A program made the position numbers and the translations under genes. 64,000 bases of DNA, from NCBI RefSeq assembly GCF_023156535.1, contig NZ_JALNMH010000008.1, positions 62,001 to 126,000 on the forward strand, in the 5' to 3' direction. The DNA comes from Pseudomarimonas salicorniae. Its GTDB lineage: Bacteria > Pseudomonadota > Gammaproteobacteria > Xanthomonadales > Xanthomonadaceae. Positions 48,316 through 59,422 of the stretch are shown here, one piece after another. Positions within the stretch are counted from its first letter, which is position 1. Each line of letters begins with the position of its first letter. The notes beneath the pieces were generated by a model, which saw only the letters and a program-made list of their open reading frames with translations, had not been told where the DNA came from and made no database searches.

Positions 48316-49833
48316 ATGAATTCCCTGCTGCTCGGCAAAGGCGACACTCCGGTCCACCTGCTGACCCGCTTCGGCAACCGGCATGGCCTGATTGCAGGTG
48401 CCACCGGCACCGGCAAATCGGTCTCCCTGATGGTGATGGCCGAGCAGTTCTCGCGATTGGGCGTGCCGGTGTTCCTGGCCGATGTGAAGGGCGACCTGTC
48501 CGGGCTCGCCGCAGCCGGGCAACACTCGGAGAAGCTGCAGGCCCGGCTCGATACGATCGGCATCCCCGACTGGCGCCCGGAGCCCAGCCCGGTGGTGTTC
48601 TGGGATCTCTACGGCCGGCTGGGCCACCCGCTGCGCACCACCGTGACCGAGATGGGTCCGACCCTGCTGGCCCGGGTGCTGGAGCTCAACGATACCCAGA
48701 GCGGCGTACTTGAGATCGCCTTCCGGCTGGCCGACGACAACGGCTGGCTGCTGCTCGATCTGGACGACCTGCGCTCCCTGCTCGGTTTCATCGCCGAGGA
48801 GCGCAAAATGGTCTCGGAGCGCTACGGACTGGTCAGCACTCCTTCGATCGGCGCCATCCAGCGCGCCCTGCTGCGCCTTGATGGCGATGGCGGCAAGCAG
48901 TTCTTCGGCGAACCGGCGCTCGAGCTGGCCGACCTGATGCGCCAGGACATGTCCGGACGGGGCGTCATCAACGTGCTCGCCGCGGACAAGCTGATCCTCA
49001 GCCCGCGCCTGTACTCGAGCTTCCTGCTCTGGCTCCTCTCCGAACTGTTCGAGAACCTGCCCGAGGTCGGCGATCTGGAACAGCCGAAACTGGTGTTCTT
49101 CTTCGACGAGGCGCACCTGCTGTTCGACGACTGCCCGCCGGCCCTGCAGCAGCGTGTGGAACAGGTGGTGAGGCTGATCCGCTCCAAGGGCGTCGGCGTG
49201 TACTTCTGCTCGCAGAACCCCGATGACGTGCCGAACGAGGTACTGGGCCAGCTTGGCAACCGCATCCAGCATGCGCTGCGCGCCTTCACGCCTCGCGACC
49301 AGAAAGCCGTGCGCACGGCGGCCGAGACCTTTGTTCCCAACCCACCCCTCGACGTCGCCGCGGCGATTACCCAGCTCGGAGTCGGTGAGGCGCTGGTCTC
49401 CACGCTGCAGGACAAGGGCATCCCCATGCCGGTTCAGCGGGTGCTGATGGCCCCACCGCGCTGCCGGATGGGCGGGATCACCGAAGCCGAGCGTTCCACC
49501 GTGCGCTCGCGCAGTCCGGTGGGCGCGCGCTACGACCAGGCGGTCAATCGGGAGTCGGCGCACGAGATCCTGGCCCGCCGGGCCGAGGCTGCCGCCGTGC
49601 CCGCTGCGCCCGCCCCGAACCCAGCGCCCGGCCAGGCGCCTCCGGCACAGCCGGCGGGCGAGTCCTCCGGATTCGGCAAGAAGGTCAATGAGTGGCTGTT
49701 CGGGACCTCGCGGCGCCAGGGCGCGGTGGAGGCGATGGCGAAATCGACCATGAGGACCATGGGCAACCAGCTCGGCAAGCAGCTGCTGCGCGGAATCCTC
49801 GGCGGACTGAGTGGCGGTGGGCGGCGGCGTTAG
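48316..49833 (+). CDS. HerA-like ATPase of the DUF853 / YjgR family
   Basis: A 505-residue P-loop ATPase. Walker A is GATGTGKS (about residues 28-35), Walker B VFFFDEAHLL (about 259-268), with the downstream SQNPDDVP and RIQHALRAFTPRD blocks of the YjgR family. A Pro/Ala-rich linker (about 425-455) leads to a basic glycine-rich tail. It belongs to the HerA/FtsK superfamily of DNA-pumping ATPases, but a role for YjgR is not established. The gene is single. Confidence 0.9.
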   Translation: MNSLLLGKGDTPVHLLTRFGNRHGLIAGATGTGKSVSLMVMAEQFSRLGVPVFLADVKGDLSGLAAAGQHSEKLQARLDTIGIPDWRPEPSPVVFWDLYGRLGHPLRTTVTEMGPTLLARVLELNDTQSGVLEIAFRLADDNGWLLLDLDDLRSLLGFIAEERKMVSERYGLVSTPSIGAIQRALLRLDGDGGKQFFGEPALELADLMRQDMSGRGVINVLAADKLILSPRLYSSFLLWLLSELFENLPEVGDLEQPKLVFFFDEAHLLFDDCPPALQQRVEQVVRLIRSKGVGVYFCSQNPDDVPNEVLGQLGNRIQHALRAFTPRDQKAVRTAAETFVPNPPLDVAAAITQLGVGEALVSTLQDKGIPMPVQRVLMAPPRCRMGGITEAERSTVRSRSPVGARYDQAVNRESAHEILARRAEAAAVPAAPAPNPAPGQAPPAQPAGESSGFGKKVNEWLFGTSRRQGAVEAMAKSTMRTMGNQLGKQLLRGILGGLSGGGRRR

Positions 49834-50043
49834 GCGCTCCGGCGCGCGGGCCCTTCAATGGGTCGAGACCCCGGGCGCGGCCGGTGGCTCCGCGGCATGC
49901 CGGTGAGGCACCGGACCGATTGCGTTTCAGTTAAACGTTTGTGAATATCGGGACCGCCTGTCCTCGCGCGACGGGCAGGTGGGACGAAGGAGCGGCAGTG
50001 GGACGCCGCGGTTGTCGCGCTCATGCAATGGGGAGCACAACGA

Positions 50044-52647
50044 ATGAAGATCCACCCTGGCACGCCCGGCGTGCCGAAGGCGCTGACCCGCTGCGTCCGC
50101 TGGGCGCTTTACGGCATGGCCTCGATGGCGCTTGCCACGCCACTGCTGGCCCAGGACGAGAACAGCGAGGAGCCGGATCGCGACGAGGCGACCACGCTCG
50201 AGGTGGTGTCGGCGCTGGGCTCACGCGGCCAACCACGTTCAGAACAGTATTCCGCGGTCCCGATCGACATCATCTCGGTCGGTGAGTTCCGCAACCAGGG
50301 CGCCACCGATGTGCTTGACCAGCTGCGCGTGCTGGTGCCCTCCTACCAGGTCAGCATTGTCCCGATCGACGATGCGGCCACCCTGGTCCGCCCGGCCAAC
50401 CTGCGCGGCCTGCCGCCGGACAGCACCCTGGTGCTTGTCAATGGCAAGCGCCGCCATCGCTCGGCGGTCATCACCTTCCTCGGCCACGGTCTGTCCGACG
50501 GCTCGCAGGGCCCCGATGTATCGGTCATCCCGTCCCTGGCGCTGGAGCAGGTCGAAGTGCTGCGTGATGGCGCCGCGGCCCAGTACGGCTCCGATGCGAT
50601 TGCCGGCGTGATCAATTTCACCCTGAAGAAGCGCACCGAAGGCGGCACCTTCGAGGCCTTCTGGGGTGAGCACTATGAGGGCGATGGCGACACCCTGCAG
50701 TACGCCGCCCAGATCGGCTCGCACCTCACCGAGAACGGCTACGCGACCTTCACCGCCGAGTGGAAGGAAGCCGACCCGACCTCGCGCAGCGTGCAGCGCG
50801 GCGACGCCGCCGCGGTGGCCGCCAGCGGCAACCCCTTCGTCAACAACCCGGCGCAGATCTGGGGTTCGCCCGAGGTCAACCGCGACTTCAAGTTCGTCGC
50901 CAACCTCGGCCTGCTCGGCGAGAACGTCGAGTACTACCTGTTCGGCAATGCCGCCTCGCGCGACGTTGACGGCGGCTTCTACTACCGCAATCCGACCTCG
51001 CGCTCGGGCGTCTATACCGCCGATGGCGGCGAGACCCTGCTGATCGGCGACCTCTCCGGCGCCGGCTGCCCGACCATCGCCCTGCGCGATGCCAGCGGCA
51101 ACCTGCGCCCGTTCAACGCCATCAACAGCGCGGTCCAGGGTCTGCCGAGCAACTGCTTCACCTTCTTCTCCACCCTGCCCGGCGGCTTCACCCCGCGCTT
51201 TGGCGGCATCGTCCGCGACCGCTCCCTCGTCGCCGGCGCCCGTGGCGAATGGTCCAACGGCATCCGCTACGACTTCAGTGCCTCCTACGGTCGCAGCGAG
51301 GTGGACTTCTACCTGCTGAACACCATCAATGCCTCGCTCGGCCCGAATCAGCCGGCGGGCCTGACCTTCCGTCCGGGCTCGAACATCCAGAACGAACAGA
51401 GCTTCAACGCCGACTTCGCCAAGAGCATCGACACCGATTTCACCGCCTACCCGGTGAACCTCGCCGCCGGTCTCGAATACCGCGAGGAGGAGTTCGAGGT
51501 CATCGCCGGCGACCAGGCCTCGTTCGAGGTCGGCCCGCTGGCCTCGCAGGGCTTCCTGATCGGCTCCAACGGCTTCCCGGGCTTCAACCCGCGGCAGGCC
51601 GGCACCTTCTCGCGCGACAACTACGCCGTCTACGTCGACTCGGAGTTCAGCTTCACCGAGAACTTCCTGATGGCAGGCGCCGTACGCTTCGAGGACTTCG
51701 AGGACTTCGGCACCACCACCAACTGGAAGCTGACCTCGCGCCTGCAGGTCACCGACGCCTTCGCCCTGCGCGGGGCCGTCAGCACGGGCTTCCGCGCGCC
51801 GACGCCGGGTCAGTCGAACGTCACCCAGGTCACGACCCAGTTCATCGACGGCGAGCTGCGTGACACCGCGACCCTGTCTCCGACCAGCCCGGTGGCGCAG
51901 CGTTTCGGCGGCCGACAGCTGCAGCCGGAAGAGTCGACCAACATCTCGCTGGGCCTGGTCTGGGCGGAAGGCCCGTGGCTGGCCACCCTCGACGCCTACC
52001 AGATCGAGGTCGACGACCGCATCGCCCAGAGCACGAACTTCAACCTCACCGATCAGGACCGTGCCGAGCTGCTCGCCGCGGGCGTCCGTGATGCGCTGTC
52101 GTTCAGCACCGTGCGCTTCTTCATCAACGACTTCGACACCACGACCCAGGGCGTCGACCTGGTGGTCAGCTACGCCACCGACCACTTCGGCGGCGAGACC
52201 ACATACTCGCTGGCGGCGAACTGGAACGAGACCGAGGTCGACAAGTTCACCCCGGAGATCATCGGCGAGGCTCGCGTGCAGATCCTCGAGGACTCCCTGC
52301 CCAGCACCAAGGGCACGTTCTCGATCAACCACGTCCGCGACAACTGGACCGGCAACCTGCGCTTCGGCTACTACGGATCGTTCTACGAGGATCATGTCGA
52401 CTCCGGCTGCGTGGTCGGCCCGGACTGCCTGCCGATCTACGGCGACAGCGCGGTGATCGTCGACGCCGAAGTCGGCTACAACTTCGACAACGGGGCCTAC
52501 GTGCGTGTCGGCGCGCAGAACCTGTTCGACAAGTACCCGGAAAAGAACCCGTACGGCGAAGCGGTGGTCGGTGCCGAGTACCCGGCGCACACCCCGTGGG
52601 GCTTCAACGGCGGCTTCTACTACCTGCGCGTCGGCTACGACTTCTAG
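50044..52647 (+). CDS. TonB-dependent outer-membrane receptor
   Basis: An 867-residue receptor. A long signal (about residues 1-36, cleaved after LLAQ) precedes the plug domain: PIDIISVGEFRNQGATDVLDQLRVLVPSY, RPANLRGLPPDSTLVLVNGKRRHRSA and DGAAAQYGSDAIAGVINF. The remaining about 650 residues form the barrel, with the C-terminal Phe (RVGYDF) typical of outer-membrane insertion. The plug resembles vitamin-B12/carbohydrate-type receptors of Xanthomonads more than siderophore receptors; no ligand can be assigned. ATG 50044 has GGGGAG upstream. Confidence 0.93.
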   Translation: MKIHPGTPGVPKALTRCVRWALYGMASMALATPLLAQDENSEEPDRDEATTLEVVSALGSRGQPRSEQYSAVPIDIISVGEFRNQGATDVLDQLRVLVPSYQVSIVPIDDAATLVRPANLRGLPPDSTLVLVNGKRRHRSAVITFLGHGLSDGSQGPDVSVIPSLALEQVEVLRDGAAAQYGSDAIAGVINFTLKKRTEGGTFEAFWGEHYEGDGDTLQYAAQIGSHLTENGYATFTAEWKEADPTSRSVQRGDAAAVAASGNPFVNNPAQIWGSPEVNRDFKFVANLGLLGENVEYYLFGNAASRDVDGGFYYRNPTSRSGVYTADGGETLLIGDLSGAGCPTIALRDASGNLRPFNAINSAVQGLPSNCFTFFSTLPGGFTPRFGGIVRDRSLVAGARGEWSNGIRYDFSASYGRSEVDFYLLNTINASLGPNQPAGLTFRPGSNIQNEQSFNADFAKSIDTDFTAYPVNLAAGLEYREEEFEVIAGDQASFEVGPLASQGFLIGSNGFPGFNPRQAGTFSRDNYAVYVDSEFSFTENFLMAGAVRFEDFEDFGTTTNWKLTSRLQVTDAFALRGAVSTGFRAPTPGQSNVTQVTTQFIDGELRDTATLSPTSPVAQRFGGRQLQPEESTNISLGLVWAEGPWLATLDAYQIEVDDRIAQSTNFNLTDQDRAELLAAGVRDALSFSTVRFFINDFDTTTQGVDLVVSYATDHFGGETTYSLAANWNETEVDKFTPEIIGEARVQILEDSLPSTKGTFSINHVRDNWTGNLRFGYYGSFYEDHVDSGCVVGPDCLPIYGDSAVIVDAEVGYNFDNGAYVRVGAQNLFDKYPEKNPYGEAVVGAEYPAHTPWGFNGGFYYLRVGYDF

Positions 52648-52658
52648 CCCTTGCCCGA

Positions 52659-52685
52659 CCCGCGGCGGCGCCCTGCCGCCGCGGG
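52659..52685 (+). terminator. Stem-loop behind the TonB receptor gene
   Basis: CCCGCGGCGGC and GCCGCCGCGGG, 11 pairs, loop GCCCT, 11 bases past the stop. There is no T-run, so it may stabilise the 3' end rather than terminate. Confidence 0.45.
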
Positions 52686-52875
52686 AGGCTTCCGCCATCC
52701 GGAGCCACGCTCCAGGCCCTGACGCTGGCGGACTCCGTTGGGAAACCCGAGGCCCGATTCGAGGCCGCCCCGGGGATCCGGCACGAAGAGCTTGAAACAT
52801 GCGCGGAAAGCGTCCCGCGCGGCACCCGGCCCCGGTCCCACCGGCGTTGCCAGTCTCCCATGGCGAACACAGGGC

Positions 52876-53074
52876 GCAAAGAAGACATTCATAGGGTGCG
52901 GCTTGCCGCACCGGGCATACCGTCCGAACGCCCGTATCCTTGCGCCAAGGAACTTCGCTGACGCCCAACGAAGCCCGACTGTGGGAGCGCCCTTGGGCGC
53001 GACAGCGGAAATTCGCTGTGGCCTCGGTCTGTGGTGAATCCGTAGCGCAGCGGTCGCGCCCGAGGGCGCTCCCA
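52876..53074. repeat. Long mosaic dispersed repeat, copy B
   Basis: Collinear with the reverse complement of 27686-27900: AAGAAGACATTCATAGGGTGCGG, then the GCACCGGGC hairpin partner, CGTCCGAACGCCC, GCGCCAAGG, CGACGCCCAACAAAGCCCGACT-type middle and a long hairpin (GGGAGCGCCCTTGGGCGCGAC against GTCGCGCCCGAGGGCGCTCCC-like). Conservation is strongest in the first 110 bases. Confidence 0.8.
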
Positions 53075-53131
53075 CAATTTGACTGCGGCAAGGTCTACTT
53101 GGCGGCGCAGACCGGACCTTGCATCGCCGTT

Positions 53132-53205
53132 GAATGTAGGAGCCAGCTTGCTGGCGATAGGCGCCCCCGGACGGGAGGATCGCCAGCAAGCTGGCTCCTA
53201 CATTC
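53132..53205. repeat. REP-like palindromic element, copy 2
   Basis: Two perfect 27-base arms (GAATGTAGGAGCCAGCTTGC and onward; 53132-53158 and 53179-53205) with a 20-base loop. The arm core is identical to copy 1 at 41489-41559. Confidence 0.9.
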
Positions 53206-53393
53206 GGGTTTTGCGGAAGGTCTGCTTCGCGCCCTTCTTGCGCGCATGGATCCCGTCGCATTCGACTGCGTTCTCGCCCTTCAACGAGACCCGGCCAATT
53301 CGATGCACATGGGCGAACGGCAAGATAGGCGCCGGGATAACGCGTTCCCTGCGGCGACAACTGTCGGGAGGTCGTGGAAGGCCCGCAGCAGGG

Positions 53394-54854
53394 CTAGGGC
53401 AGCGGCGGCTCTGCCGGCAGCGCCGCGGCCTCGGGCGACCACAGGAACGGGATCACGTGGCGCATGCGCTGCGGTACGTAGTCCTCGACCAGCTCGTCCT
53501 GCTCGGGGCGCGGCCGCCAGACGATCACCAGACGGTGGGGGCCCGGCGTCAGGCCATTGAGCGGCAGCCAGCCCGACAGCCCGCGCAGACCGAGATCGGC
53601 GCGCTCCGTGACCATGAAACCCTCCAGCGACTGCGGTCGGCCGTCGAGACTGACCTCCCAGATGCTGCTCAGGCAATCGGCCGCAGACCTCGCAGCGGCG
53701 TCGCGCCGCGCCTCGCGTTCGATGGCTTCGGCGTCGCTGTCGGAAGGGTCGAAGCCAAAGGCGGGACCGGCTCCCTCTTCGCGCGGGGCACAGCGTCGAT
53801 CCAGCAGCGGGTCGTCGAGCAGGGACACGTAGGGCAGGAACAGTGGGAGCCAGGCAGTTTCGATGACCGGATCCGGAATCAACGGGCGCGGCAGCAGCGC
53901 ATCGCGACCGATGCGCTGCGACTCGTAATAGGCGCTCCGCATCCCTCCGGCGATGTCTCCGCCCGTAACGTAACGCTGCGAATCGAGCGCATCGAATTGC
54001 CGCGCCCGCTGGAACGATATGTTCGCCAGCACCGTGACACCCATCACCCCGGCCATGAACAGGATGAAGAACAGCCGCGGGGACAGATTGCTCTGCAGTG
54101 TGAGCCGGATGCTGCCGAGCAGCCGTGCCGGGAAGAACAGTCCCTCGACCCAGGCCGCGAGGTGAACGAGCGCCCGAAGCGGAGCGACCTGCATGCGCTC
54201 GGGAAGCCAGCGCAGCAGCACACCATCAAGCAGCCAGCGTAGCAATGGTGCCCCGAAGAAGAAGAGGATGAACCAACCCATCGCAGTGTTGACGAAGGTA
54301 TTGGTTCCACCCAGCGCCGGTCCGAACATTCCGGCGATGAGGAACAGCAGCAACAGCCAGAAGCCGAGCACGGCCAGCGCCATGGCCGAGAAGGTAATGA
54401 GCGAGAACAGCGTCGATGCGACCAGATCGGCTCGGGCGATGCCCTGGTCAAGGCTGGGCAGACGGCGGCGCAAGCGTGCGGTGGTCAGCCGGCCAATGCC
54501 ACCGATGCGTTCCCAGCGCACACCGTGAGGGAACACCGCCTTGAGGCCGATCAGGCCCACCCAGTGGGCCCGCACCGCCAGGTGGAGGACGAACAGCAGG
54601 GCCATCGTGAGGCACATCGCGCTGGCGATCGGCACCAGCACGGCGCTGGCCGCGGCGATACCGAGGCTCATCCGCGGCACATAGGTCTCGTAGGCGCTCC
54701 ATAGCCAGCCCGGCATCGAAACCAGGGCAAACAGGGACAGGCCCGAGATGATCAGCTCAAGCTCGTCGGTGCGCTCGCGCAGGCGCTCGAAGCTCACCCT
54801 CCCGGCTCTTGTCTCATCGACGCCCGCCACTTGCGTATCCGCCTTCTCGACCAT
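53394..54854 (-). CDS. Membrane protein of unknown function
   Basis: A 486-residue protein. Hydrophobic segments are seen near residues 33-53, 64-95, 137-180, 187-208 and 255-280, so four to six membrane helices lie in the first 280 residues. The C-terminal about 200 residues are hydrophilic and contain a segment with [18 protein letters not shown] and [13 protein letters not shown], the latter resembling an immunoglobulin-like or carbohydrate-binding strand pattern. No family is recognised. It is divergent from the AbgT transporter gene, 119 bases apart. Confidence 0.8.
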   Translation of the reverse strand: MVEKADTQVAGVDETRAGRVSFERLRERTDELELIISGLSLFALVSMPGWLWSAYETYVPRMSLGIAAASAVLVPIASAMCLTMALLFVLHLAVRAHWVGLIGLKAVFPHGVRWERIGGIGRLTTARLRRRLPSLDQGIARADLVASTLFSLITFSAMALAVLGFWLLLLFLIAGMFGPALGGTNTFVNTAMGWFILFFFGAPLLRWLLDGVLLRWLPERMQVAPLRALVHLAAWVEGLFFPARLLGSIRLTLQSNLSPRLFFILFMAGVMGVTVLANISFQRARQFDALDSQRYVTGGDIAGGMRSAYYESQRIGRDALLPRPLIPDPVIETAWLPLFLPYVSLLDDPLLDRRCAPREEGAGPAFGFDPSDSDAEAIEREARRDAAARSAADCLSSIWEVSLDGRPQSLEGFMVTERADLGLRGLSGWLPLNGLTPGPHRLVIVWRPRPEQDELVEDYVPQRMRHVIPFLWSPEAAALPAEPPLP

Positions 54855-54973
54855 GCCATCCCCTCCCAGGTGCGCGGGGAGGTTACCGCAAGCCGGCGAT
54901 GCTGCGCCGCACCCGGCGCTCCCGGCGCGGGCTGCTAGACTGCGCGCCGCCTGGTATCCCTCCGGAGTGCTGC

Positions 54974-56614
54974 ATGACCGACGCCGTTGCCCCGCGCAAG
55001 TCCGCCATCGACCGCTTCCTGAATATCGTTGAGCGCGGCGGCAATGCCCTGCCCCACCCGGCCACGCTGTTCGCCCTGCTGGCCGCGATCGTGGTGCTGC
55101 TGTCCGGCATTGCGGCCTACTTTGACGTCAGCGCCCCGCATCCGGCGACGGGCGAGTCCATCAGGGTGGTGAACCTTCTCTCGCTGGAAGGCCTGCACCG
55201 CATGTCGACCAGCATGGTGACCAACTTCACCAGCTTCGCCCCGCTGGGCACTGTGCTGGTGGCGCTGCTCGGCATTGGCGTGGCCGAGCACTCCGGCCTG
55301 ATCGGCGCGGCCCTGCGTCTGCTGGTGCTGAGCTCACCGCGCTACCTGCTGACCCCGGTGATGGTCTTCGCCGGCGTGATGTCGAACATGGCCAGCGAGA
55401 TCGGCTACGTGCTGCTGGTGCCGCTGGCCGGCCTGATCTTCCTCGCAGCCGGCCGCCATCCGATCCTCGGCATGGCGGCGGCCTTCGCCGGCGTCTCGGG
55501 CGGCTACTCGGCCAACCTCCTGATCGGCACCATCGATCCGCTGCTGGCCGGCCTGTCACAGGAGGCCTCGCGGATCATCGATCCCGGCTACACCGTGACC
55601 CCGGTAGCCAACTGGTATTTCATGATCGCCTCGACACCGGTGGTGACCCTGCTCGGCTGGCTGGTCACTGAACGCATCGTTGCCCCGCGCTTCCCCGACG
55701 GCCCGACACGCAACCCCGAGGAAGACGGCGCCGCCAAGCCCGAGCAGGACCCCGAGGCGCAGCGGCTGAAGCCTGAGGAATGGCGAGGCCTGAAGTGGGC
55801 CACCGCAGCGGCCCTGCTGATCACCCTTGTACTGGTCTGGGCGGCCCTGCCCCAGGGCCTGTTCTGGGGCGCGGGCTTCATGCGCGACCCGACCACCGGA
55901 GACCTGCTGAGCTCGCCGCTGCTGAGCAGCGTGGTGGCGATGATCTTCCTCTACGGCGTGGTCACCGGCGTCACCTACGGCGCGGTCGCCGGCACGGTAA
56001 AGAACGACACCGACGTCATCAAGGGCATGGGCCAGAGCATGTCGACGCTTGGCGTCTACCTTGTCCTGACCTTCTTCGCCGCGCAGTTCGTCGCCTACTT
56101 CAACTGGACCCAGCTCGGCCTCGTGTTCGCGGTTGAGGGCGCTCAGTTGCTGGATTCGCTGCGCACCTTCGTACTCGGCGATAGCGGCGACACCAGCGGA
56201 TGGCGCTGGGTGCTGGCCAAGATCATCATCATGGGCGGCTTCATCCTGCTCACCGCGGTGGCCAACCTGTTCATGGGCTCGGCCTCGGCCAAGTGGGCGC
56301 TGATGGCACCGATCTTCGTGCCGATGTTCATGATCCTCGGCTACTCGCCGGAGCTGACCCAGATCGCCTACCGCATCGGCGACTCGGTGACCAACATCAT
56401 CAGCCCGATGATGAGCTACTTCGCACTGATCATCGCCTTCCTGCAGCGCTACGAGCCACGCGCCGGCATCGGCACGGTGATCTCGGTGATGCTGCCCTAT
56501 TCGGTGGTATTCATGATCGGCTGGACCGCGCTGTTCGTGCTCTGGCTGGCCTTCGACCTGCCGATCGGGCCGGGGGCACCGCTGCAGTACATTCCGGTCG
56601 CACCCGGCACCTGA
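54974..56614 (+). CDS. AbgT family transporter
   Basis: A 546-residue inner-membrane transporter with about 12 hydrophobic segments. It matches the AbgT / MtrF family: [16 protein letters not shown] near the N-terminus, [79 protein letters not shown] and [13 protein letters not shown]. Family members export sulfonamides or take up p-aminobenzoyl-glutamate. The stop overlaps the greB start (TGATG). Confidence 0.94.
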   Translation: MTDAVAPRKSAIDRFLNIVERGGNALPHPATLFALLAAIVVLLSGIAAYFDVSAPHPATGESIRVVNLLSLEGLHRMSTSMVTNFTSFAPLGTVLVALLGIGVAEHSGLIGAALRLLVLSSPRYLLTPVMVFAGVMSNMASEIGYVLLVPLAGLIFLAAGRHPILGMAAAFAGVSGGYSANLLIGTIDPLLAGLSQEASRIIDPGYTVTPVANWYFMIASTPVVTLLGWLVTERIVAPRFPDGPTRNPEEDGAAKPEQDPEAQRLKPEEWRGLKWATAAALLITLVLVWAALPQGLFWGAGFMRDPTTGDLLSSPLLSSVVAMIFLYGVVTGVTYGAVAGTVKNDTDVIKGMGQSMSTLGVYLVLTFFAAQFVAYFNWTQLGLVFAVEGAQLLDSLRTFVLGDSGDTSGWRWVLAKIIIMGGFILLTAVANLFMGSASAKWALMAPIFVPMFMILGYSPELTQIAYRIGDSVTNIISPMMSYFALIIAFLQRYEPRAGIGTVISVMLPYSVVFMIGWTALFVLWLAFDLPIGPGAPLQYIPVAPGT

Positions 56615-57135
56615 TGGGGCGCTGGCGTCCGCCCGCGGAGGCCTCGACCGCGATCATCACCCGCCCCGGCTTCGAGCGGCTCAAGGCCGAGCTCGACAGA
56701 CTGTGGCGGGTGGAACGACCTGAGGTGGTCAAGGCCCTGGCCGCCGCCGCGGCCGAGGGCGACCGCTCGGAGAACGCCGAGTACACCTACCGCAAGAAGC
56801 AGCTCGGCGAGATCGACCGCCGAGTGCGCTACCTGACCCGCCGCCTGCCCCAGCTCAAGGTGGTGGAACAGCCGCCCTCGCATCCGGAGCGGGTCTGGTT
56901 CGGCGCGGAACTGGAACTCGAGGATGCCGACAGCGGTGAGACGTTCGCCTATCGCATCGTCGGACCCGACGAAACCGAGGCGCGGCAAGGCTGGATCAGC
57001 ATCGACTCGCCACTGGCGCGCGCGCTGCTGGGGCGGGCGGTGGACGACGAGATCGGCGTCGAACTGCCCGGCGGCCGACGACACTTCGTCATCGCCGGCG
57101 TCGGCTATGCCCTGCTGGCGGCTAGTCCGGGCTGA
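56614..57135 (+). CDS. greB: Transcription elongation factor GreB
   Basis: RNA polymerase cleavage factor of 173 residues. The coiled-coil tip is [29 protein letters not shown], with the acidic residues of the tip in place and the extra Tyr/Arg/Lys pattern that separates GreB from GreA. The C-terminal domain is normal ([19 protein letters not shown]). Coupled to the AbgT gene by a four-base overlap region; its 3' end overlaps the convergent regulator gene by 14 bases. Confidence 0.93.
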   Translation: MGRWRPPAEASTAIITRPGFERLKAELDRLWRVERPEVVKALAAAAAEGDRSENAEYTYRKKQLGEIDRRVRYLTRRLPQLKVVEQPPSHPERVWFGAELELEDADSGETFAYRIVGPDETEARQGWISIDSPLARALLGRAVDDEIGVELPGGRRHFVIAGVGYALLAASPG

Positions 57136-59302
57136 CGCCCCGCGGCGCCGGCGGTACCCGCATCAGGTCGGTGGAGAAGGCATCGACGTGGCTGAGGATG
57201 GCATGGGTGCCCTCGCTGTCGACCACCACCCGGCCGTCGGCCGGCGCCCCTCGCAGCTCCAGCCAGCGGCTCGCGGGCGATCCATCGAGGGGCTGCAGGA
57301 ACAACGCCCAGCTCTCCCCTTCGCGGGCTGCGTAGACCAGCCGGCCCGCGTGCAGTCCCCAGGCGCCAAGCGTTGCGGGCAGGGGCAGGCGCTGAGGCGG
57401 CTCGTCGAGCGCATCGACCTGCAGCAGCTGCCAGTGGGTGTCTCCGCGTGACTCCCAGGCGATCCAGCCATCGCCGGCGTGGAAGTCGGCCACCGCCCGC
57501 GCGGCGCCAAGCTCACGCTCGCCCGTGGCATCGCGCAGCCAAAGGCGCATCCCGGCGCTGTCGCCGTGGCCGCGTGCATACAGGATCCGCTCGCCGCCGA
57601 GCGGCTGAGCAGCGAAGCCCGGCCCGGCCAGCGGGTGCGCGTCGAGCAGGCGCTGGCCGGCCAGGTCGAAGACCTCGATGCGCGTCTGGCCGCCGGCAAC
57701 ATAGCGGGTCAACAAGAGGTGCCGGGCGTCGAGCCACTGCGGGCGCACCCAGGCTTCGGCATCGGGAAGTGAAAGCCTGTGTTCAGTCGCTCCGCGCTGC
57801 CACCAGACTGAACCATTTCCATCGCGGTTGCTGACGTAGACCAGGGCGTCGCCGTCAGGCGAGGGGGCGGCGAAGGCCTCGTAGCGGGTCGAATCGGTCA
57901 CACGCTCCGGCTCGCCCCCCTCGCTGTAGCGCCACAGGTTGGCGTCATAGCGGCGGCGTTCGTACAGCAGGCTGCCATCCGGCCCGATGTCCAGGGTCGC
58001 CGCGCCGCGTCCGCCAAGAAGGCGCAGCTCGCCCGTGACAGGATTCAGCCAATGCAGGGCCGGGAACCCATCGCGATCGCTGGCCACGATCAGTGCGCGG
58101 CCGTCTGCGGTCCAGGCAAGATCGGGAATCCGGTGCGCTCCCGGCAGCAGGCGGCGCTCGGAGTCCCCTTGGCGCAGCCACAGCTCGCGCTGTCCATGGG
58201 GGCCGCGCAGGAAGGCGATATCGCCCGCGGCGTTCTGCCGCGGGTGGCTGTCATACAGTGCGGTGGGCGGTGGCGTGGTCAGTCGCGCACTCTGTCCGGT
58301 CGACGGGTCGGTGCGCCACAGCGCAGCAGGCCCCGCTTCGTCCCCCGACGGGCCGGTGTAGAGCAGACGATCCTCGCGCGGCCAGTCAAGCGGATAGCTT
58401 TGGCTGCCGCCGCAGGGTCCGAGGTCTCTGGGCAGCCCTGCGGGGAGGTCGACCACGCGCAGGGTGCAATCGGACCCGTCCCATGCAGTGAACGCAAGTC
58501 GCGTGCCGTCGGGCGAGAAGACCGGCGCGGCCAGCCGGCCCACCCCGCCTTCGATGCGCCGCGGAGCACTGCCATCAGCGGTCGCCCACTCGAGCCAGCT
58601 CTCGCCGGTCTCGAGATCGTTGATCGCATAGGCGAGCCAGCGCCCATCGCGCGAGTATCGCGGCTGCCAACCCCAATGCGGGCCGCTGCGAAACGGGTGC
58701 TCGCGAACCAGATCGGCCGCGGTCCAGCCGGTCGACTCAGGCGTGGCCGAGGTCTGACCCTCCTTTCCGGACCAGGCCCACCAGCCCGCCAGGGCAATCA
58801 GGACCGAGACCAGCAGCAGGCCGACGATCACACCTGCCAGACGCCCCGACGCGGCGGGGGGCGGTGTACTGGTGTCCGCTGTAAGCTCGCTGACCTCAAC
58901 CGGCGCGGCCGGGTCGCGAGTCGCTATCGCATCGGCCTCGCCCGCCATGCGCATCACCGGCACCAGCAACCGGTAGCCGGTCTTGGGCAGGGTTTCGATG
59001 TATCGCGGCGAACGTGCGTCGTCGCCCAGAAGACCTCGCAGCTCGGCGATGGCCCGGGAGAGCACCTCGTCGCCGACCACCTTCCGCGCCCAGACCGCTT
59101 CCAGCAGGGCCTCGCGGGAAAAGGTTTCGCCCGGCCGACTGGCAAGACAGGCCAGCAGATCGACCAGGCGACGCGGCAGCCGATGGCTCTCGCCTCCCCG
59201 ACTGAGCGTGTGGGTCGAGGGCACCAGCAGCCAGTCGCCGATCCGAAGGGTCTCCGATGCCGGGCCAGCCGCTGGCTGTCTGCTGTCGTCCGCGTCCTGC
59301 AC
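57122..59302 (-). CDS. CadC/ToxR-like membrane-anchored regulator with a TolB-type propeller
   Basis: A 726-residue one-component sensor. Residues about 18-115 are an OmpR-type winged helix ([61 protein letters not shown]). A single membrane helix follows (about 154-176, [20 protein letters not shown]). The rest, expected in the periplasm, has repeated WD40/TolB-like strands ([45 protein letters not shown]). It starts with GTG 59302; the gene for a secreted propeller protein is divergent from it, 120 bases away, and is a candidate target. The signal is unknown. Confidence 0.9.
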   Translation of the reverse strand: MQDADDSRQPAAGPASETLRIGDWLLVPSTHTLSRGGESHRLPRRLVDLLACLASRPGETFSREALLEAVWARKVVGDEVLSRAIAELRGLLGDDARSPRYIETLPKTGYRLLVPVMRMAGEADAIATRDPAAPVEVSELTADTSTPPPAASGRLAGVIVGLLLVSVLIALAGWWAWSGKEGQTSATPESTGWTAADLVREHPFRSGPHWGWQPRYSRDGRWLAYAINDLETGESWLEWATADGSAPRRIEGGVGRLAAPVFSPDGTRLAFTAWDGSDCTLRVVDLPAGLPRDLGPCGGSQSYPLDWPREDRLLYTGPSGDEAGPAALWRTDPSTGQSARLTTPPPTALYDSHPRQNAAGDIAFLRGPHGQRELWLRQGDSERRLLPGAHRIPDLAWTADGRALIVASDRDGFPALHWLNPVTGELRLLGGRGAATLDIGPDGSLLYERRRYDANLWRYSEGGEPERVTDSTRYEAFAAPSPDGDALVYVSNRDGNGSVWWQRGATEHRLSLPDAEAWVRPQWLDARHLLLTRYVAGGQTRIEVFDLAGQRLLDAHPLAGPGFAAQPLGGERILYARGHGDSAGMRLWLRDATGERELGAARAVADFHAGDGWIAWESRGDTHWQLLQVDALDEPPQRLPLPATLGAWGLHAGRLVYAAREGESWALFLQPLDGSPASRWLELRGAPADGRVVVDSEGTHAILSHVDAFSTDLMRVPPAPRGVSPD

Positions 59303-59422
59303 TACTTGGCCGTCCCCGCCTCGAATGGAGAAAAAAAGGAGATCGAATTCCGATCAAGATCAGGCACCTGGAGCAGCCTGAGCGGATGCTGCCGCGGTCA
59401 TCGACCAGCTGGAGACCAGCCC

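Larger units (their letters stand above)
52648..53393. other. Gene-free, repeat-rich gap of about 750 bases
   Basis: No credible gene. It holds a perfect 11-base-pair hairpin at 52659-52685 directly behind the TonB receptor stop, copy B of the long mosaic repeat (52876-53074), the REP-like palindrome copy 2 (53132-53205), and bases 53206-53393 in which I see nothing. Confidence 0.6.

Noticed and set aside
52738-53037. Small ORFs in the 52.7-53.4 kb gap
   Set aside because: They are translations of the dispersed repeats, have no ribosome site and match in several frames.
50239-53091. A 950-codon open frame opposite the TonB receptor
   Set aside because: It is the mirror of the receptor gene, low in complexity (Val/Glu/Gly/Arg/Asp) and runs on into the repeats at 52.9 kb.
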